In this document: one piece after another, positions 1 through 8,391 of the stretch
Position numbering within the stretch: the stretch's first letter is position 1
Layout of the letters: the number at the start of each line of letters is the position of its first letter
Assembly (NCBI GenBank): GCA_014381925.1
Contig: JACNKR010000079.1
Coordinates: 1 to 40,623, forward strand
Length of the DNA stretch: 40,623 bases
Direction: 5' to 3'
Source: Fidelibacterota bacterium
Lineage (GTDB): Bacteria; Fidelibacterota; Marinisomatia; SCGC-AAA003-L08; GCA-2689995
Program-made: the position numbers and the translations under genes
The notes under the pieces: model-generated
Databases searched by the model: none
What the model saw: only the letters and a program-made list of their open reading frames with translations
Told to the model about the DNA's origin: nothing

Positions 1-1
1 G

Positions 2-76
2 TGGGCAATGAGGGACTCGAACCCCCGACTTCCTCCTTGTAAGGGAGGCACTCTGAACCAACTGAGTTAATCGCCC
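2..76 (-). tRNA. tRNA-Val (anticodon TAC)
   Basis: The minus strand folds into a full 75-nt cloverleaf. The acceptor stem GGGCGAT pairs with ATTGCCC, with one G-U pair. The D arm is ACTC/GAGT, the anticodon stem is CCTCC/GGAGG around loop CTTACAA, and the T arm is GGGGG/CCCTC around TTCGAGT. The anticodon TAC reads GTA valine codons. The discriminator is A, followed by a C at base 1; whether CCA is encoded cannot be seen because the window ends there. The gene lies just downstream of lon on the same strand. Confidence 0.95.
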
Positions 77-90
77 AAACTATTAATGAA

Positions 91-2469
91 TTAGCTGTTT
101 TTTACATTTAACCCAAGCACTAATTTTAAGACTTCTTCCACATCCCGAACAAAACTAAATTTCAAATCTTTTTGAATTTCTTCAGGTATATCTTCAATGT
201 CTTTTTTATTTAAAAATGGAGCAATAATATGTTTTACACCAGCTCTATGTGCCGCCGTTACTTTTTCTTTTAATCCACCAATTGGCATTACATTACCACG
301 AAGTGAAATTTCACCTGTCATTGCAAAATTTTCTTTTAACGGTTTATTTAATAATAATGATACAATTGCAGACAATAAAGTTACACCCGCCGATGGTCCA
401 TCTTTAGGAATTGCTCCAGCAGGTACATGCACATGAATATCATATTTCTCATGAAAATCTTTTTCAATTCCTAATGCTTTAGAATTTGCTCTCACATAAC
501 TCATAGCCGCTTGAGCAGACTCTTTCATTACATCGCCTAACTGGCCGGTCAGTTTTAAATTACCTTTTCCAGGCATTTTTGATGCTTCAATAAATAATAT
601 ATCCCCACCAAAAGCAGTCCAAGCCAAACCAACAACAATACCTGGTTTATTTGCTCTTTCATTTACTTCTGGGTAAAATTTTCGTGGTCCTAAATAATCA
701 TTTATTTTTTTAGGGGAAATTTTAACTGAAGATCGTTCTTTAATAGCAATTTCTTTAGCTACCTTACGACATACATTTGCAACTTGCCGTTCTAAATTAC
801 GCACACCAGATTCCCGTGTATAATATTCAACAATTTCAGCCAATGCATCATCCGAAAATTTAATTTCACTTTTTCTTAAACCATGTTCTTTAATTTGTTT
901 AGATACAAGATATTCTTTAGCGATTGCAACTTTTTCAGACATTATATACCCTGTAAATTCCAAAATTTCCATTCGATCTCTTAATGGTCCTGGAATTTGA
1001 TCTACTCTATTTGCTGTCGTTACAAATATTACATCCGATAAATCAAAATCTACTTCAAGATAATGATCATTAAATGCAAAATTTTGTTCTGGATCTAATA
1101 CTTCTAATAATGCACTTGATGGATCACCTCTAAAATCATTTCCTAATTTATCAATTTCATCTAGCATAAATATAGGGTTACGAGTTCCTGCCTTTTTTAA
1201 TCCTGTGATGATTCGTCCAGGTAAAGCACCAATGTAAGTTCTTCTATGGCCACTTATTTCAGCTTCATCACGAACACCTCCCAATGATATTCGGACAAAT
1301 TCACGCCCCATACATTCTGCAATTGATTTACCAATTGAAGTTTTACCTGTTCCTGGAGGACCCCCAAAACAAAGAATTGGAGATTTTAACCGATCCCCTT
1401 TTTTTGCTCTTGATTTTTTTAATGAACGAACAGCTAAATGTTCTAAAATTCTACTCTTCACTTTTTTTAATCCAAAATGATCTCGATCTAAGATAGTGGA
1501 TGCATTTTCTATATCTTCATTATCTTCTGAAGACTTACTCCATGGAAGCTCAACCAACCAATCTAAATATGTCCGTGAAACTGTATATTCTGGTGATGAC
1601 ATTGGTATTCGTTGCAATCTATCTAATTCTTTTTTAGCAACTTTATCCACAGGTTCAGGCATTTTAGCATCTTTAATCAACTTTTCAATATCTTTATTTT
1701 CAAGAGATGCTTCGTCTTCACCGAGTTCTTTTCGAATTGCTTTCATTTGTTCACGCATGAAATATTCTCTCTGCGTTTTAGAAATTTCATCATGGACATT
1801 TGATTGAATTTTATCACTTAATTCAATGCGCTGAATTTCTCTATTCACAAGTTCAGTGCATTTTTCTAATCGTTTATCGACAGCTAAACATTCTAATACA
1901 TCTTGCTTTTCTTCAGTTGGAATATTCATCATGGCAATTGCTCTATCCGCAAATTTACCCGGATTTTCAATTCTTAATAAACCATCAGCTTGTTCTTCTG
2001 TTAAATATGGAGCAATTTCAATAAATTTTTGATATAATCCTTTTAGATTTTTTGTTAATGCTTCCAATTCAATTTTAGAATCCACAATATCCCGTCCCCG
2101 AGAAACTTCACCTTTAAAATAAGGATCATTTTTTACAAACTTATCAATTCTTACTCGGCCGATTCCTTGAACAATTGCAGATTTGGCTTTATCTGGAATA
2201 TCAAAAACTTTCATTACAACACCCAGTGTACCCCATTCATATAAATCTGACTCACCCGGTAATTCTACGGATCCATCTTTTTGTGCAACGACAATAATTG
2301 TTTTTTTACCATCCTTTGGTAAGTCTTCAATTAATCTTAATGATTGTTCCCTTCCAATATAAACTGGAATTACTTGATGTGGAAAAAGAACTGTATTTCT
2401 TAGGGGTAAAATCGGGTAGGATTTATTTTGTTTTTTTGAGGGGGTATTTTCTATTGCTATTTCAGTCAT
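91..2469 (-). CDS. lon: ATP-dependent endopeptidase La (Lon)
   Basis: This is the cytosolic ATP-dependent serine protease that degrades misfolded and regulatory proteins. The 792 residues match the usual length of bacterial LonA. The N-terminal LAN/substrate-binding domain starts at about residue 18 (YPILPLRNTVLFP). A helical linker is followed by an AAA+ module with Walker A GGPPGTGKT near residue 373 and Walker B FMLDEIDK. The C-terminal protease domain has the catalytic Ser in DGPSAG near residue 693 and the catalytic Lys in GGLKEK near residue 735, so the Ser-Lys dyad is intact. The start is ATG with only a weak GAAAG ribosome site. An 88-nt gap separates it from the gene upstream, so it may have its own promoter, though no convincing heat-shock promoter or operator was found. 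Confidence 0.97.
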   Translation of the reverse strand: MTEIAIENTPSKKQNKSYPILPLRNTVLFPHQVIPVYIGREQSLRLIEDLPKDGKKTIIVVAQKDGSVELPGESDLYEWGTLGVVMKVFDIPDKAKSAIVQGIGRVRIDKFVKNDPYFKGEVSRGRDIVDSKIELEALTKNLKGLYQKFIEIAPYLTEEQADGLLRIENPGKFADRAIAMMNIPTEEKQDVLECLAVDKRLEKCTELVNREIQRIELSDKIQSNVHDEISKTQREYFMREQMKAIRKELGEDEASLENKDIEKLIKDAKMPEPVDKVAKKELDRLQRIPMSSPEYTVSRTYLDWLVELPWSKSSEDNEDIENASTILDRDHFGLKKVKSRILEHLAVRSLKKSRAKKGDRLKSPILCFGGPPGTGKTSIGKSIAECMGREFVRISLGGVRDEAEISGHRRTYIGALPGRIITGLKKAGTRNPIFMLDEIDKLGNDFRGDPSSALLEVLDPEQNFAFNDHYLEVDFDLSDVIFVTTANRVDQIPGPLRDRMEILEFTGYIMSEKVAIAKEYLVSKQIKEHGLRKSEIKFSDDALAEIVEYYTRESGVRNLERQVANVCRKVAKEIAIKERSSVKISPKKINDYLGPRKFYPEVNERANKPGIVVGLAWTAFGGDILFIEASKMPGKGNLKLTGQLGDVMKESAQAAMSYVRANSKALGIEKDFHEKYDIHVHVPAGAIPKDGPSAGVTLLSAIVSLLLNKPLKENFAMTGEISLRGNVMPIGGLKEKVTAAHRAGVKHIIAPFLNKKDIEDIPEEIQKDLKFSFVRDVEEVLKLVLGLNVKNS

Positions 2470-2557
2470 TATAATCTTTCAAAATTTTTCAATTTAATAC
2501 AATCAAATATTATGCCTTTTTTAAAAATTTTATAGTTGGCCTGTAACTTTGTCATAT

Positions 2558-3535
2558 TTATTTGCTTGATAATATTCGTAATAATTTTAAGAAACGAATA
2601 GTAACATAGGGGTCAGGAATTGGAGATTTAGATTTTTGTGCAGGGAAATATCCTGTATCCATTTGAGTGAGTAATAATCCAGATGTCAGTTTGTCAACCA
2701 TTTTATTTTTTTTATCCAAACCATGATTTACCAAAATCTCTAAAATTTTAAGACTTCCACCTGTGAATAAAGTTTCTCCTTTAGCACCAACAGCAAAGTA
2801 ATCCCACGGTGACAAGTGAGCCAAAAATGGTGTTGAATTATCATTAAATAACTGTTTAGATAAGAATTCAATTCCTTTTTTAACTGACTCTGATTTAGCC
2901 ATAGACCTTCTTGAAGACAAAGCGAGTAATATTTCAGCACTAGTCCAAATACAAGACTTTTGTGTCTTATTCGATTTTCCTTTTTGAATCATAGAACGAT
3001 GTAGCCAACCCCCATCTTCTCTCTGTCTCTCAATTATCCAATTAAACGAACGATCTAAAAGTCTATTCCCCTGTAAACCTAAACGAACTAATAGATAACA
3101 CATTCGAGCATGATGATGATATAACCCTGGAAAACGACCATCAGGATTTTGAAATTCCATTGCATTAATGATAAAATCATCTACCCCTTTCATGTGTTTA
3201 TAACCTCCAAATGAGATTAGTCCGTGTAATTTTTCCATTAAAAAAATAAAATCTAGTTCTCTTTGTTTGGCCGAATTTGAAATTGTAAACGATACTTCAT
3301 CTCTTAGAATTTTTTTATACTTTTTTTGATAGTGAAGTGTTTTATTTATTGTTAACACTAATGGATGAATAAATGGTAAACCCACTACATCTCGTGCAAC
3401 ATAATAACGAATATGAGGTTGACCCTTTTGTAAAATATCTAATAATGGATTTTTAATTAATGGTTTTATAAAATTGGGCCACAAATTAATTTGTTTCCAA
3501 TGTTTATATTCTTCTTCGGGGATATTCTGTTTCAT
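2558..3535 (-). CDS. Alpha/alpha-toroid (prenyltransferase/squalene-cyclase-like) repeat protein of unknown function
   Basis: A 325-residue protein with no signal peptide. It carries recurrent QW-like repeats of the terpenoid-cyclase/prenyltransferase alpha/alpha-toroid fold: QNPDGRFPG near residue 130, QREDGGWLH near 173 and QMDTGYFPA near 294, each followed by a helix. The acidic DxDD cyclase motif and the zinc ligands of protein prenyltransferases are not evident, so no reaction is assigned. The reading frame opens with TTG one codon earlier, but the ATG at 3535 is preferred. It overlaps the TGA of the cytochrome gene in a TGATG junction, implying translational coupling. This is the last gene of the long minus-strand series. 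The fold assignment is moderately sure; the function is unknown. Confidence 0.6.
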   Translation of the reverse strand: MKQNIPEEEYKHWKQINLWPNFIKPLIKNPLLDILQKGQPHIRYYVARDVVGLPFIHPLVLTINKTLHYQKKYKKILRDEVSFTISNSAKQRELDFIFLMEKLHGLISFGGYKHMKGVDDFIINAMEFQNPDGRFPGLYHHHARMCYLLVRLGLQGNRLLDRSFNWIIERQREDGGWLHRSMIQKGKSNKTQKSCIWTSAEILLALSSRRSMAKSESVKKGIEFLSKQLFNDNSTPFLAHLSPWDYFAVGAKGETLFTGGSLKILEILVNHGLDKKNKMVDKLTSGLLLTQMDTGYFPAQKSKSPIPDPYVTIRFLKLLRILSSK

Positions 3536-3840
3536 CAAATTTGGTCACTCGGTAATAAATGGCAAGAAGTACAATTACTTCTCATTTCATGAGCAATTTT
3601 AGGTGAAGTTGCTAAACCTGGAATTGTCATACTCTCTTGATGACAAGTTAAACACGACTCTTCACTCACAAATTTTTGGTGTGGTCCACTTGACCTATCT
3701 GGAAATAAATCAGATAGTGGTGGTGGTGTCTCATTCTCTGGAAGTATATTCATTTCAATATTGTTACCAAAAGTAGATAAAGTATATATTGCACCTACGA
3801 CTACAATTAACACAAAAATAATTGTCTGTAATTTATTCAT
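3535..3840 (-). CDS. Small membrane-anchored diheme cytochrome c (NapB-like)
   Basis: A 101-residue protein. Residues 5-24 form a hydrophobic uncleaved anchor or signal, followed by a Pro-rich linker. Two CxxCH heme c attachment sites follow, CLTCH near residue 64 and CTSCH near residue 92. The spacing and the P-x-x-x-H segment between them (SPKIAHEMRSNC) resemble the heme core of NapB, the electron-donating subunit of periplasmic nitrate reductase, but the protein is shorter and no NapA is present. It should sit in the periplasm and pass electrons. The start overlaps the last 8 nt of lipA, and its stop overlaps the next gene, so translation is probably coupled on both sides. NapB membership is a resemblance; a diheme c cytochrome is nearly certain. 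Confidence 0.8.
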   Translation of the reverse strand: MNKLQTIIFVLIVVVGAIYTLSTFGNNIEMNILPENETPPPLSDLFPDRSSGPHQKFVSEESCLTCHQESMTIPGLATSPKIAHEMRSNCTSCHLLPSDQI

Positions 3841-4747
3841 TAATTTCCTTTTTTATTTTATATTTTCTCACTTGCTCATCAGCGTGATATGATGATCTAA
3901 CAAGTGGTCCTGATTCTACAACTCTATAACCCATTTCTAATCCTTTTTCGTGAAACATGTTAAAAATATCGGGATGAACAAATCGCTTAACTATTAAATG
4001 TTTATTTGTTGGTTGTAAATATTGTCCAACATTAAAAATCTCAACACCTAAATCTACCATTTCTTGCATCACCTGTAATACCTCCTCATCTGTTTCACCC
4101 AATCCAACCATTATCCCTGTTTTTGTAACTAAGCCTGACTTTACAGATTCTTTTAAAACCATTTTTGTTCTCTGCCAATTTGATTGGGTTCGTACTTCTT
4201 TTGAAATTCGTTCAACGGTTTCAGTATTATGTGAAAAAATATCTGGCTGTGAATCAAACACAATTTTTAAAGCAGGTAAATATCCTTTAAAATCTGGTGT
4301 TAATACTTCAATTGAACAATCTGGATTTAGCCGTTTAATTTCAGTAATTGTTTCCGCCCAAATTGAAGCTCCAAAATCGTTTTTAATATCATCTCTATCT
4401 ACAGAAGTAATTACAACATGGTTTAAATTCATTTTTTTAACTGCTAATGCTGTTCGATATGGTTCATCATTATCAAACCAACTTGGTTTCCCTGTTTTTA
4501 CTGAACAAAATCCACACGCTCTGGTGCAGGTATCACCTAGAATCATAATAGTTGCAATTTTTCGTCCCCAGCACTCATATATATTTGGGCATTTTGCTTC
4601 GGCGCAAACTGTATTTAAATTTTGATTTTCAATTAACTTTCGAGTCTCTTGAAATTCAGCATTCGTATTTAACTTAATTTTTAACCAATCTGGCCGTTTA
4701 ATTCTTTTTGGTACAACTGATTCCAAATTAGAATAATCTAGATTCAT
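3833..4747 (-). CDS. lipA: Lipoyl synthase (radical SAM)
   Basis: LipA inserts two sulfur atoms into octanoyl groups on lipoyl domains. Both iron-sulfur clusters are supported. The auxiliary cluster motif has C48, C53 and C59 (CAEAKCPNIYEC), and the radical SAM motif CxxxCxxC has C74, C78 and C81 (CTRACGFC). The C-terminal RSSYHA contains the Ser used as a cluster ligand in this family. The length of 304 residues is typical. A TTG 12 nt upstream extends the frame, but the ATG at 4747 is the better start. Either way the gene begins inside the 3' end of the E2 gene (20-nt overlap with ATG). Being in the same series as E2, E3 and lipB, it probably matures the E2 encoded next to it. Confidence 0.96.
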   Translation of the reverse strand: MNLDYSNLESVVPKRIKRPDWLKIKLNTNAEFQETRKLIENQNLNTVCAEAKCPNIYECWGRKIATIMILGDTCTRACGFCSVKTGKPSWFDNDEPYRTALAVKKMNLNHVVITSVDRDDIKNDFGASIWAETITEIKRLNPDCSIEVLTPDFKGYLPALKIVFDSQPDIFSHNTETVERISKEVRTQSNWQRTKMVLKESVKSGLVTKTGIMVGLGETDEEVLQVMQEMVDLGVEIFNVGQYLQPTNKHLIVKRFVHPDIFNMFHEKGLEMGYRVVESGPLVRSSYHADEQVRKYKIKKEINE

Positions 4748-6026
4748 TATAGTCTTCAATTAAAGTAACAAGCCTTGAAAGAAATCGAGTTCCATATGCC
4801 CCATCTATTAATCGATGATCATAACCTAAAGTCATATACATCATGTGGCGAATAAAGACTACATCACCATATTCAGTCTCTTTTACAACAGGCCTTTTAT
4901 GAATTGAGCCTGTACTTAAAATTCCAACATTAGGTTGATTAATTATTCCCATACCAAATAAACTTCCAAAAATACCCGGATTTGTAACTGTAAAAGTAGA
5001 ACCAAAAATTTCTTCAGGGTTTAATTTATTTTCTCGTGCCCTCACTGCAATATCAGCTGTTGACCTTGCTAACCCCTTAAAGTTTTTTTCCTCAGAAGCT
5101 TTAATTACAGGTACAATTAAGTTATTATCTGGCAATGCAACGGCAACCCCCATATTTATATGAGCATGGTGAATTATATTCTCACCATCAATAGATGCGT
5201 TCAACAATGGAAATTCATGTAACGCTTTAATACATGCATCTAAAATCATCGGTGTATATGTTAAATTCACTCCAAATTGAGATTTGAATTCATCCTTATA
5301 TTTTCCTCTTAAATTTACTAGGTTTGTCACATCCACTTCAGATGTAGAATATACATGTGCAGATGTTTTTTGAGATTCAAGCATATGATATGCTATTCGA
5401 GATCGCATTCTCCCCATTTTCTCAATTTTATCTTCTAAGTTCACCAATTGAGGTTGAGGCATTTTGATCTCTTTTCCACCTGGTAATTGAGGTTGAGCAG
5501 GAATTTGTACAAATTGTGGTGATTCCTGGGATGGGTTCTTATTTGCTAAGTAATTCATTATATCATCTTTATTTACTCGACCACTTTTCCCTGAACCACT
5601 TATTCTTTCTAATTCATCAATCGTTATTTGATGTTCTTTTGCAATTGATTTTACCAAAGGGGAATAAAACCGTTTCAATTTTGGTTTATCAATAATTTTT
5701 GGTGATTGAACCTTTACTTCAATTTCTTTTTTAATTTCATTTTTTTTAGATTGTTCTTCTATTTTCTCATTAGAATTAACCTTTTCTCCCATATCGCCAA
5801 TTCTTGCAATTACAGTCCCGACATCAACAGTTTGATTTACCTCAAATAAAACTTCAATCAATATACCCGAATCTGGAGATGGAACTTCAGAATCAACTTT
5901 ATCGGTTGAAATTTCTAATAGTGTTTCGTCTCTCTCAATTTTATCACCAATTTGTTTTTTCCACTCAATAATTGTTCCCTCTGTAATTGACTCACCCATT
6001 TTAGGCATTACTACATCTATTGCCAT
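4728..6026 (-). CDS. Dihydrolipoamide acyltransferase (E2) of a 2-oxoacid dehydrogenase complex
   Basis: The core subunit that carries the lipoyl arm and transfers the acyl group to CoA. Residues 1-75 form one lipoyl domain, with the lipoylated Lys in EISTDKVDSE near residue 43. A Lys/Glu-rich linker follows. Residues of about 119-155 form the peripheral subunit-binding domain (YSPLVKSIAKEH...GRVNKDDI). From about residue 200 comes the catalytic domain, ending in DHRLIDG with H404 and D408. The Pro/Gln-rich linker near residues 165-190 is the usual flexible hinge. The TDKVDSE form of the lipoyl motif is common in branched-chain and mixed-substrate E2 proteins, so the substrate cannot be fixed between pyruvate, branched-chain and other 2-oxoacids. 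The ATG abuts the stop of the CDF gene. Confidence 0.93.
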   Translation of the reverse strand: MAIDVVMPKMGESITEGTIIEWKKQIGDKIERDETLLEISTDKVDSEVPSPDSGILIEVLFEVNQTVDVGTVIARIGDMGEKVNSNEKIEEQSKKNEIKKEIEVKVQSPKIIDKPKLKRFYSPLVKSIAKEHQITIDELERISGSGKSGRVNKDDIMNYLANKNPSQESPQFVQIPAQPQLPGGKEIKMPQPQLVNLEDKIEKMGRMRSRIAYHMLESQKTSAHVYSTSEVDVTNLVNLRGKYKDEFKSQFGVNLTYTPMILDACIKALHEFPLLNASIDGENIIHHAHINMGVAVALPDNNLIVPVIKASEEKNFKGLARSTADIAVRARENKLNPEEIFGSTFTVTNPGIFGSLFGMGIINQPNVGILSTGSIHKRPVVKETEYGDVVFIRHMMYMTLGYDHRLIDGAYGTRFLSRLVTLIEDYNESRLF

Positions 6027-7211
6027 TTATGCTCCCACATATTTTCTAATTTGATTTTTAAAATTTATCCGTGGAATACTCTCAGGATATTTTCCACAAA
6101 TAATTCGAGTTAACTCTGAGTTAACATCTTTCTTACTTTTAAATTCTACAGAAATTGGAATTTCAAAATTCACTTCTTTTAATACTCCACCTTCTTCTTT
6201 GACTCGTAAATCTTGAATTGAATCTAACGAATATTTTTCAAGTATTGGTTTAACTATTTCTTTTATTTTATTTTCAGCACAATTACTTACACTAATTGGA
6301 TCAATGTGCGTAACCACATCTGCACGTGTTTTTTTCTCTAATAACAATTCAACCTCATCTGCAATTAAATGTAATTCATCTGCTGTATTATTATCACCTA
6401 CTTCTACATGCAAAGAAATATATTTATTAAATCCATATTGATGAACTATAATATCATGAATATTAAAAACCCCTTTTACTTTAAGTGCCTCAGATTTAAT
6501 AATTTCTAAAAACTCTTTTGTTGGTGGTTTTCCAAGCAATTCATCAATTGCATTTTTTGCTAATTCATAACCCGTGTATAAAATAAACCCGGAAACACCT
6601 ATTCCCATTAAACTATCTAACCAAGGCATATTGAATTGAATTCCAATCATTCCAATAACAACTAAAATAGATGAAAGAACATCGCTATGATGATGAATAG
6701 CATCACCTCTGAGTGCATCTGAGTCGATTAAATGTGCAAGTTCATGGCTTATTTTGGCCATTATTTCTTTTATAACAATTGTAAATAATATTATTATTAT
6801 CATTGGTATATCAACAATAACTGATTCTTGATGAATCATTCGTTCAATCGATGTTTTCAAAAACTCAAAACCAACGAGCCCAATTAAAAATGCAATTGAT
6901 AAAGATGCAATCGTTTCAGCTCGACCATGCCCAAAAGGATGTTCAGCATCAGCTGGTTTTTGTGACATTTTAAAACCTAAAATCACAATAATACTTGTAC
7001 CAACATCCATTAAAGTATGAAATGCATCTGCTAATAATGCAATACTATAGGATGATATTCCTAATACTAGCTTAATCCCAAATAATATTAGATTACTAAT
7101 TATTGATAAATAGCCTTCAAACTGACCAATTTTTAACCGGTTAGAAGGCTCTAATGGATCAGATCCTTTTTGAATTACAAAGTTTACTATAAATGTAGTT
7201 AATCGACTCAT
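6027..7211 (-). CDS. Cation diffusion facilitator (zinc-type metal exporter)
   Basis: A 394-residue CDF-family transporter of the inner membrane, expected to export Zn2+ or another divalent ion against protons. It has about six hydrophobic helices between residues 35 and 220. The family motif HPFGHGRAE is near residue 91. The transport site can be read as H65-x3-D69 (HTLMD) and H173-x3-D177 (HHHSD). The His at the first position, where E. coli FieF has Asp, is associated with zinc selectivity. A cytoplasmic ferredoxin-like domain with HVEVGD follows, and the C-terminal part is longer than in FieF. It sits with no gap between the acyl-CoA dehydrogenase and E2 genes, so it is cotranscribed with metabolic genes it has no obvious link to. 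Confidence 0.9.
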   Translation of the reverse strand: MSRLTTFIVNFVIQKGSDPLEPSNRLKIGQFEGYLSIISNLILFGIKLVLGISSYSIALLADAFHTLMDVGTSIIVILGFKMSQKPADAEHPFGHGRAETIASLSIAFLIGLVGFEFLKTSIERMIHQESVIVDIPMIIIILFTIVIKEIMAKISHELAHLIDSDALRGDAIHHHSDVLSSILVVIGMIGIQFNMPWLDSLMGIGVSGFILYTGYELAKNAIDELLGKPPTKEFLEIIKSEALKVKGVFNIHDIIVHQYGFNKYISLHVEVGDNNTADELHLIADEVELLLEKKTRADVVTHIDPISVSNCAENKIKEIVKPILEKYSLDSIQDLRVKEEGGVLKEVNFEIPISVEFKSKKDVNSELTRIICGKYPESIPRINFKNQIRKYVGA

Positions 7212-8381
7212 TTATTTATATGCTGGAATACCTGTAATATCATGCCCTAATACTAAAGTATGCATCTCATTTGTACCTTCATAAGTATATACAGATTCAA
7301 TATTCATTAAATGTCGCATAATTGGATATTCACCTGAAATACCATTTGCACCATGCATTTCTCGTGCTAGTTTTGCACATTCTCTCGCAACCCAACAATT
7401 ATTCTTTTTTAACATCGATACTTGTTGATGCCTTAATGTCCCATTATCTTTATTTTTTCCAACATGAAGAGCTAATAATTGTCCCTTTGTAATTTCAGAT
7501 AACATCCATGCTAATTTTTCTTGGATCAATTGAAACGAAGCAATCGGTTTATCAAATTGAATTCGCTCTGCAGTATATTTAACCGACGCATCATAAACGG
7601 CAATTGCAGAACCAAGCGTCCCCCACCCAATACCATATCGTGCTTGAGTTAAACAGCCTAATGGACCCTTTAACCCTTTTACATTAGGTAATAAATTTTC
7701 ATCTGGTACAAACACATCTTCAAAAATCAATTCAGATGTAATTGATGCTCTTAAAGACCATTTATTTTTCATTAATGGAGCAGAAAATCCTTCAGAATCT
7801 GTATCTACGATAAATCCTCGAACAATATCATCATCCGTTTTTGCCCAAACAACAGCCACATCTGCAACAGATCCATTTGTAATCCACATTTTAGCACCAT
7901 TTAAAATATAACCTCCGTCTGTTTTTTTTGCACGCGTTACCATTCCTCCTGGATTTGAACCATGATCTGGCTCTGTTAAACCAAAACAACCAATAAATTC
8001 ACCTGAAGCTAGTTTAGTTAAATATTTCATTCGCTGTTCTTCACTTCCATACGCATAAATTGGATACATTACGAGGGAACCTTGAACAGAAACAAATGAA
8101 CGAATTCCCGAATCACATCGTTCTAATTCTTGACATGTTAAGCCGTAAGCAATATGTGACATTCCTGCACAACCATATTTTTCAGGTAGGTTTAATCCAA
8201 GTAGTCCCAATTCACCAAATTGTTTCACTAAATGTTTAGGGAATGTGCCATCGTGAAAATATAAATCTATATCTGGCATAATTTCATTATCTACAAATTC
8301 CCTTGTTGTTTTTTGAACCATTAATTCATCTTCGGAAAATTGATCCGAAATATCTAAAAAATCTACACCTAAAAGTCTCAT
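7212..8381 (-). CDS. Acyl-CoA dehydrogenase, glutaryl-CoA dehydrogenase type
   Basis: An FAD enzyme that oxidises an acyl-CoA and passes electrons to ETF. The best match by eye is glutaryl-CoA dehydrogenase (glutaryl-CoA to crotonyl-CoA plus CO2). It shares the stretch from SVQGSLVMYPIYAYGSEEQR to FGLTEPDHGSNPG and the terminal ITGIPAY. The Arg that binds the distal carboxylate in human GCDH aligns with R94 (GIRSFVSVQ). The catalytic Glu is E368 in TYEGTNEMH. Length 389 is normal for the family. A strong AGGAG site lies 8 nt before the ATG. Its place beside two E1 genes fits a pathway such as 2-oxoadipate to glutaryl-CoA to crotonyl-CoA, but an enzyme acting on branched-chain acyl-CoAs cannot be excluded. 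Confidence 0.85.
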   Translation of the reverse strand: MRLLGVDFLDISDQFSEDELMVQKTTREFVDNEIMPDIDLYFHDGTFPKHLVKQFGELGLLGLNLPEKYGCAGMSHIAYGLTCQELERCDSGIRSFVSVQGSLVMYPIYAYGSEEQRMKYLTKLASGEFIGCFGLTEPDHGSNPGGMVTRAKKTDGGYILNGAKMWITNGSVADVAVVWAKTDDDIVRGFIVDTDSEGFSAPLMKNKWSLRASITSELIFEDVFVPDENLLPNVKGLKGPLGCLTQARYGIGWGTLGSAIAVYDASVKYTAERIQFDKPIASFQLIQEKLAWMLSEITKGQLLALHVGKNKDNGTLRHQQVSMLKKNNCWVARECAKLAREMHGANGISGEYPIMRHLMNIESVYTYEGTNEMHTLVLGHDITGIPAYK

Positions 8382-8391
8382 TTATTATCTC

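Noticed and set aside
197..2024. Several plus-strand open frames opposite lon
   Set aside because: They are antisense shadows of the conserved Lon coding frame, with no ribosome site and no family resemblance.
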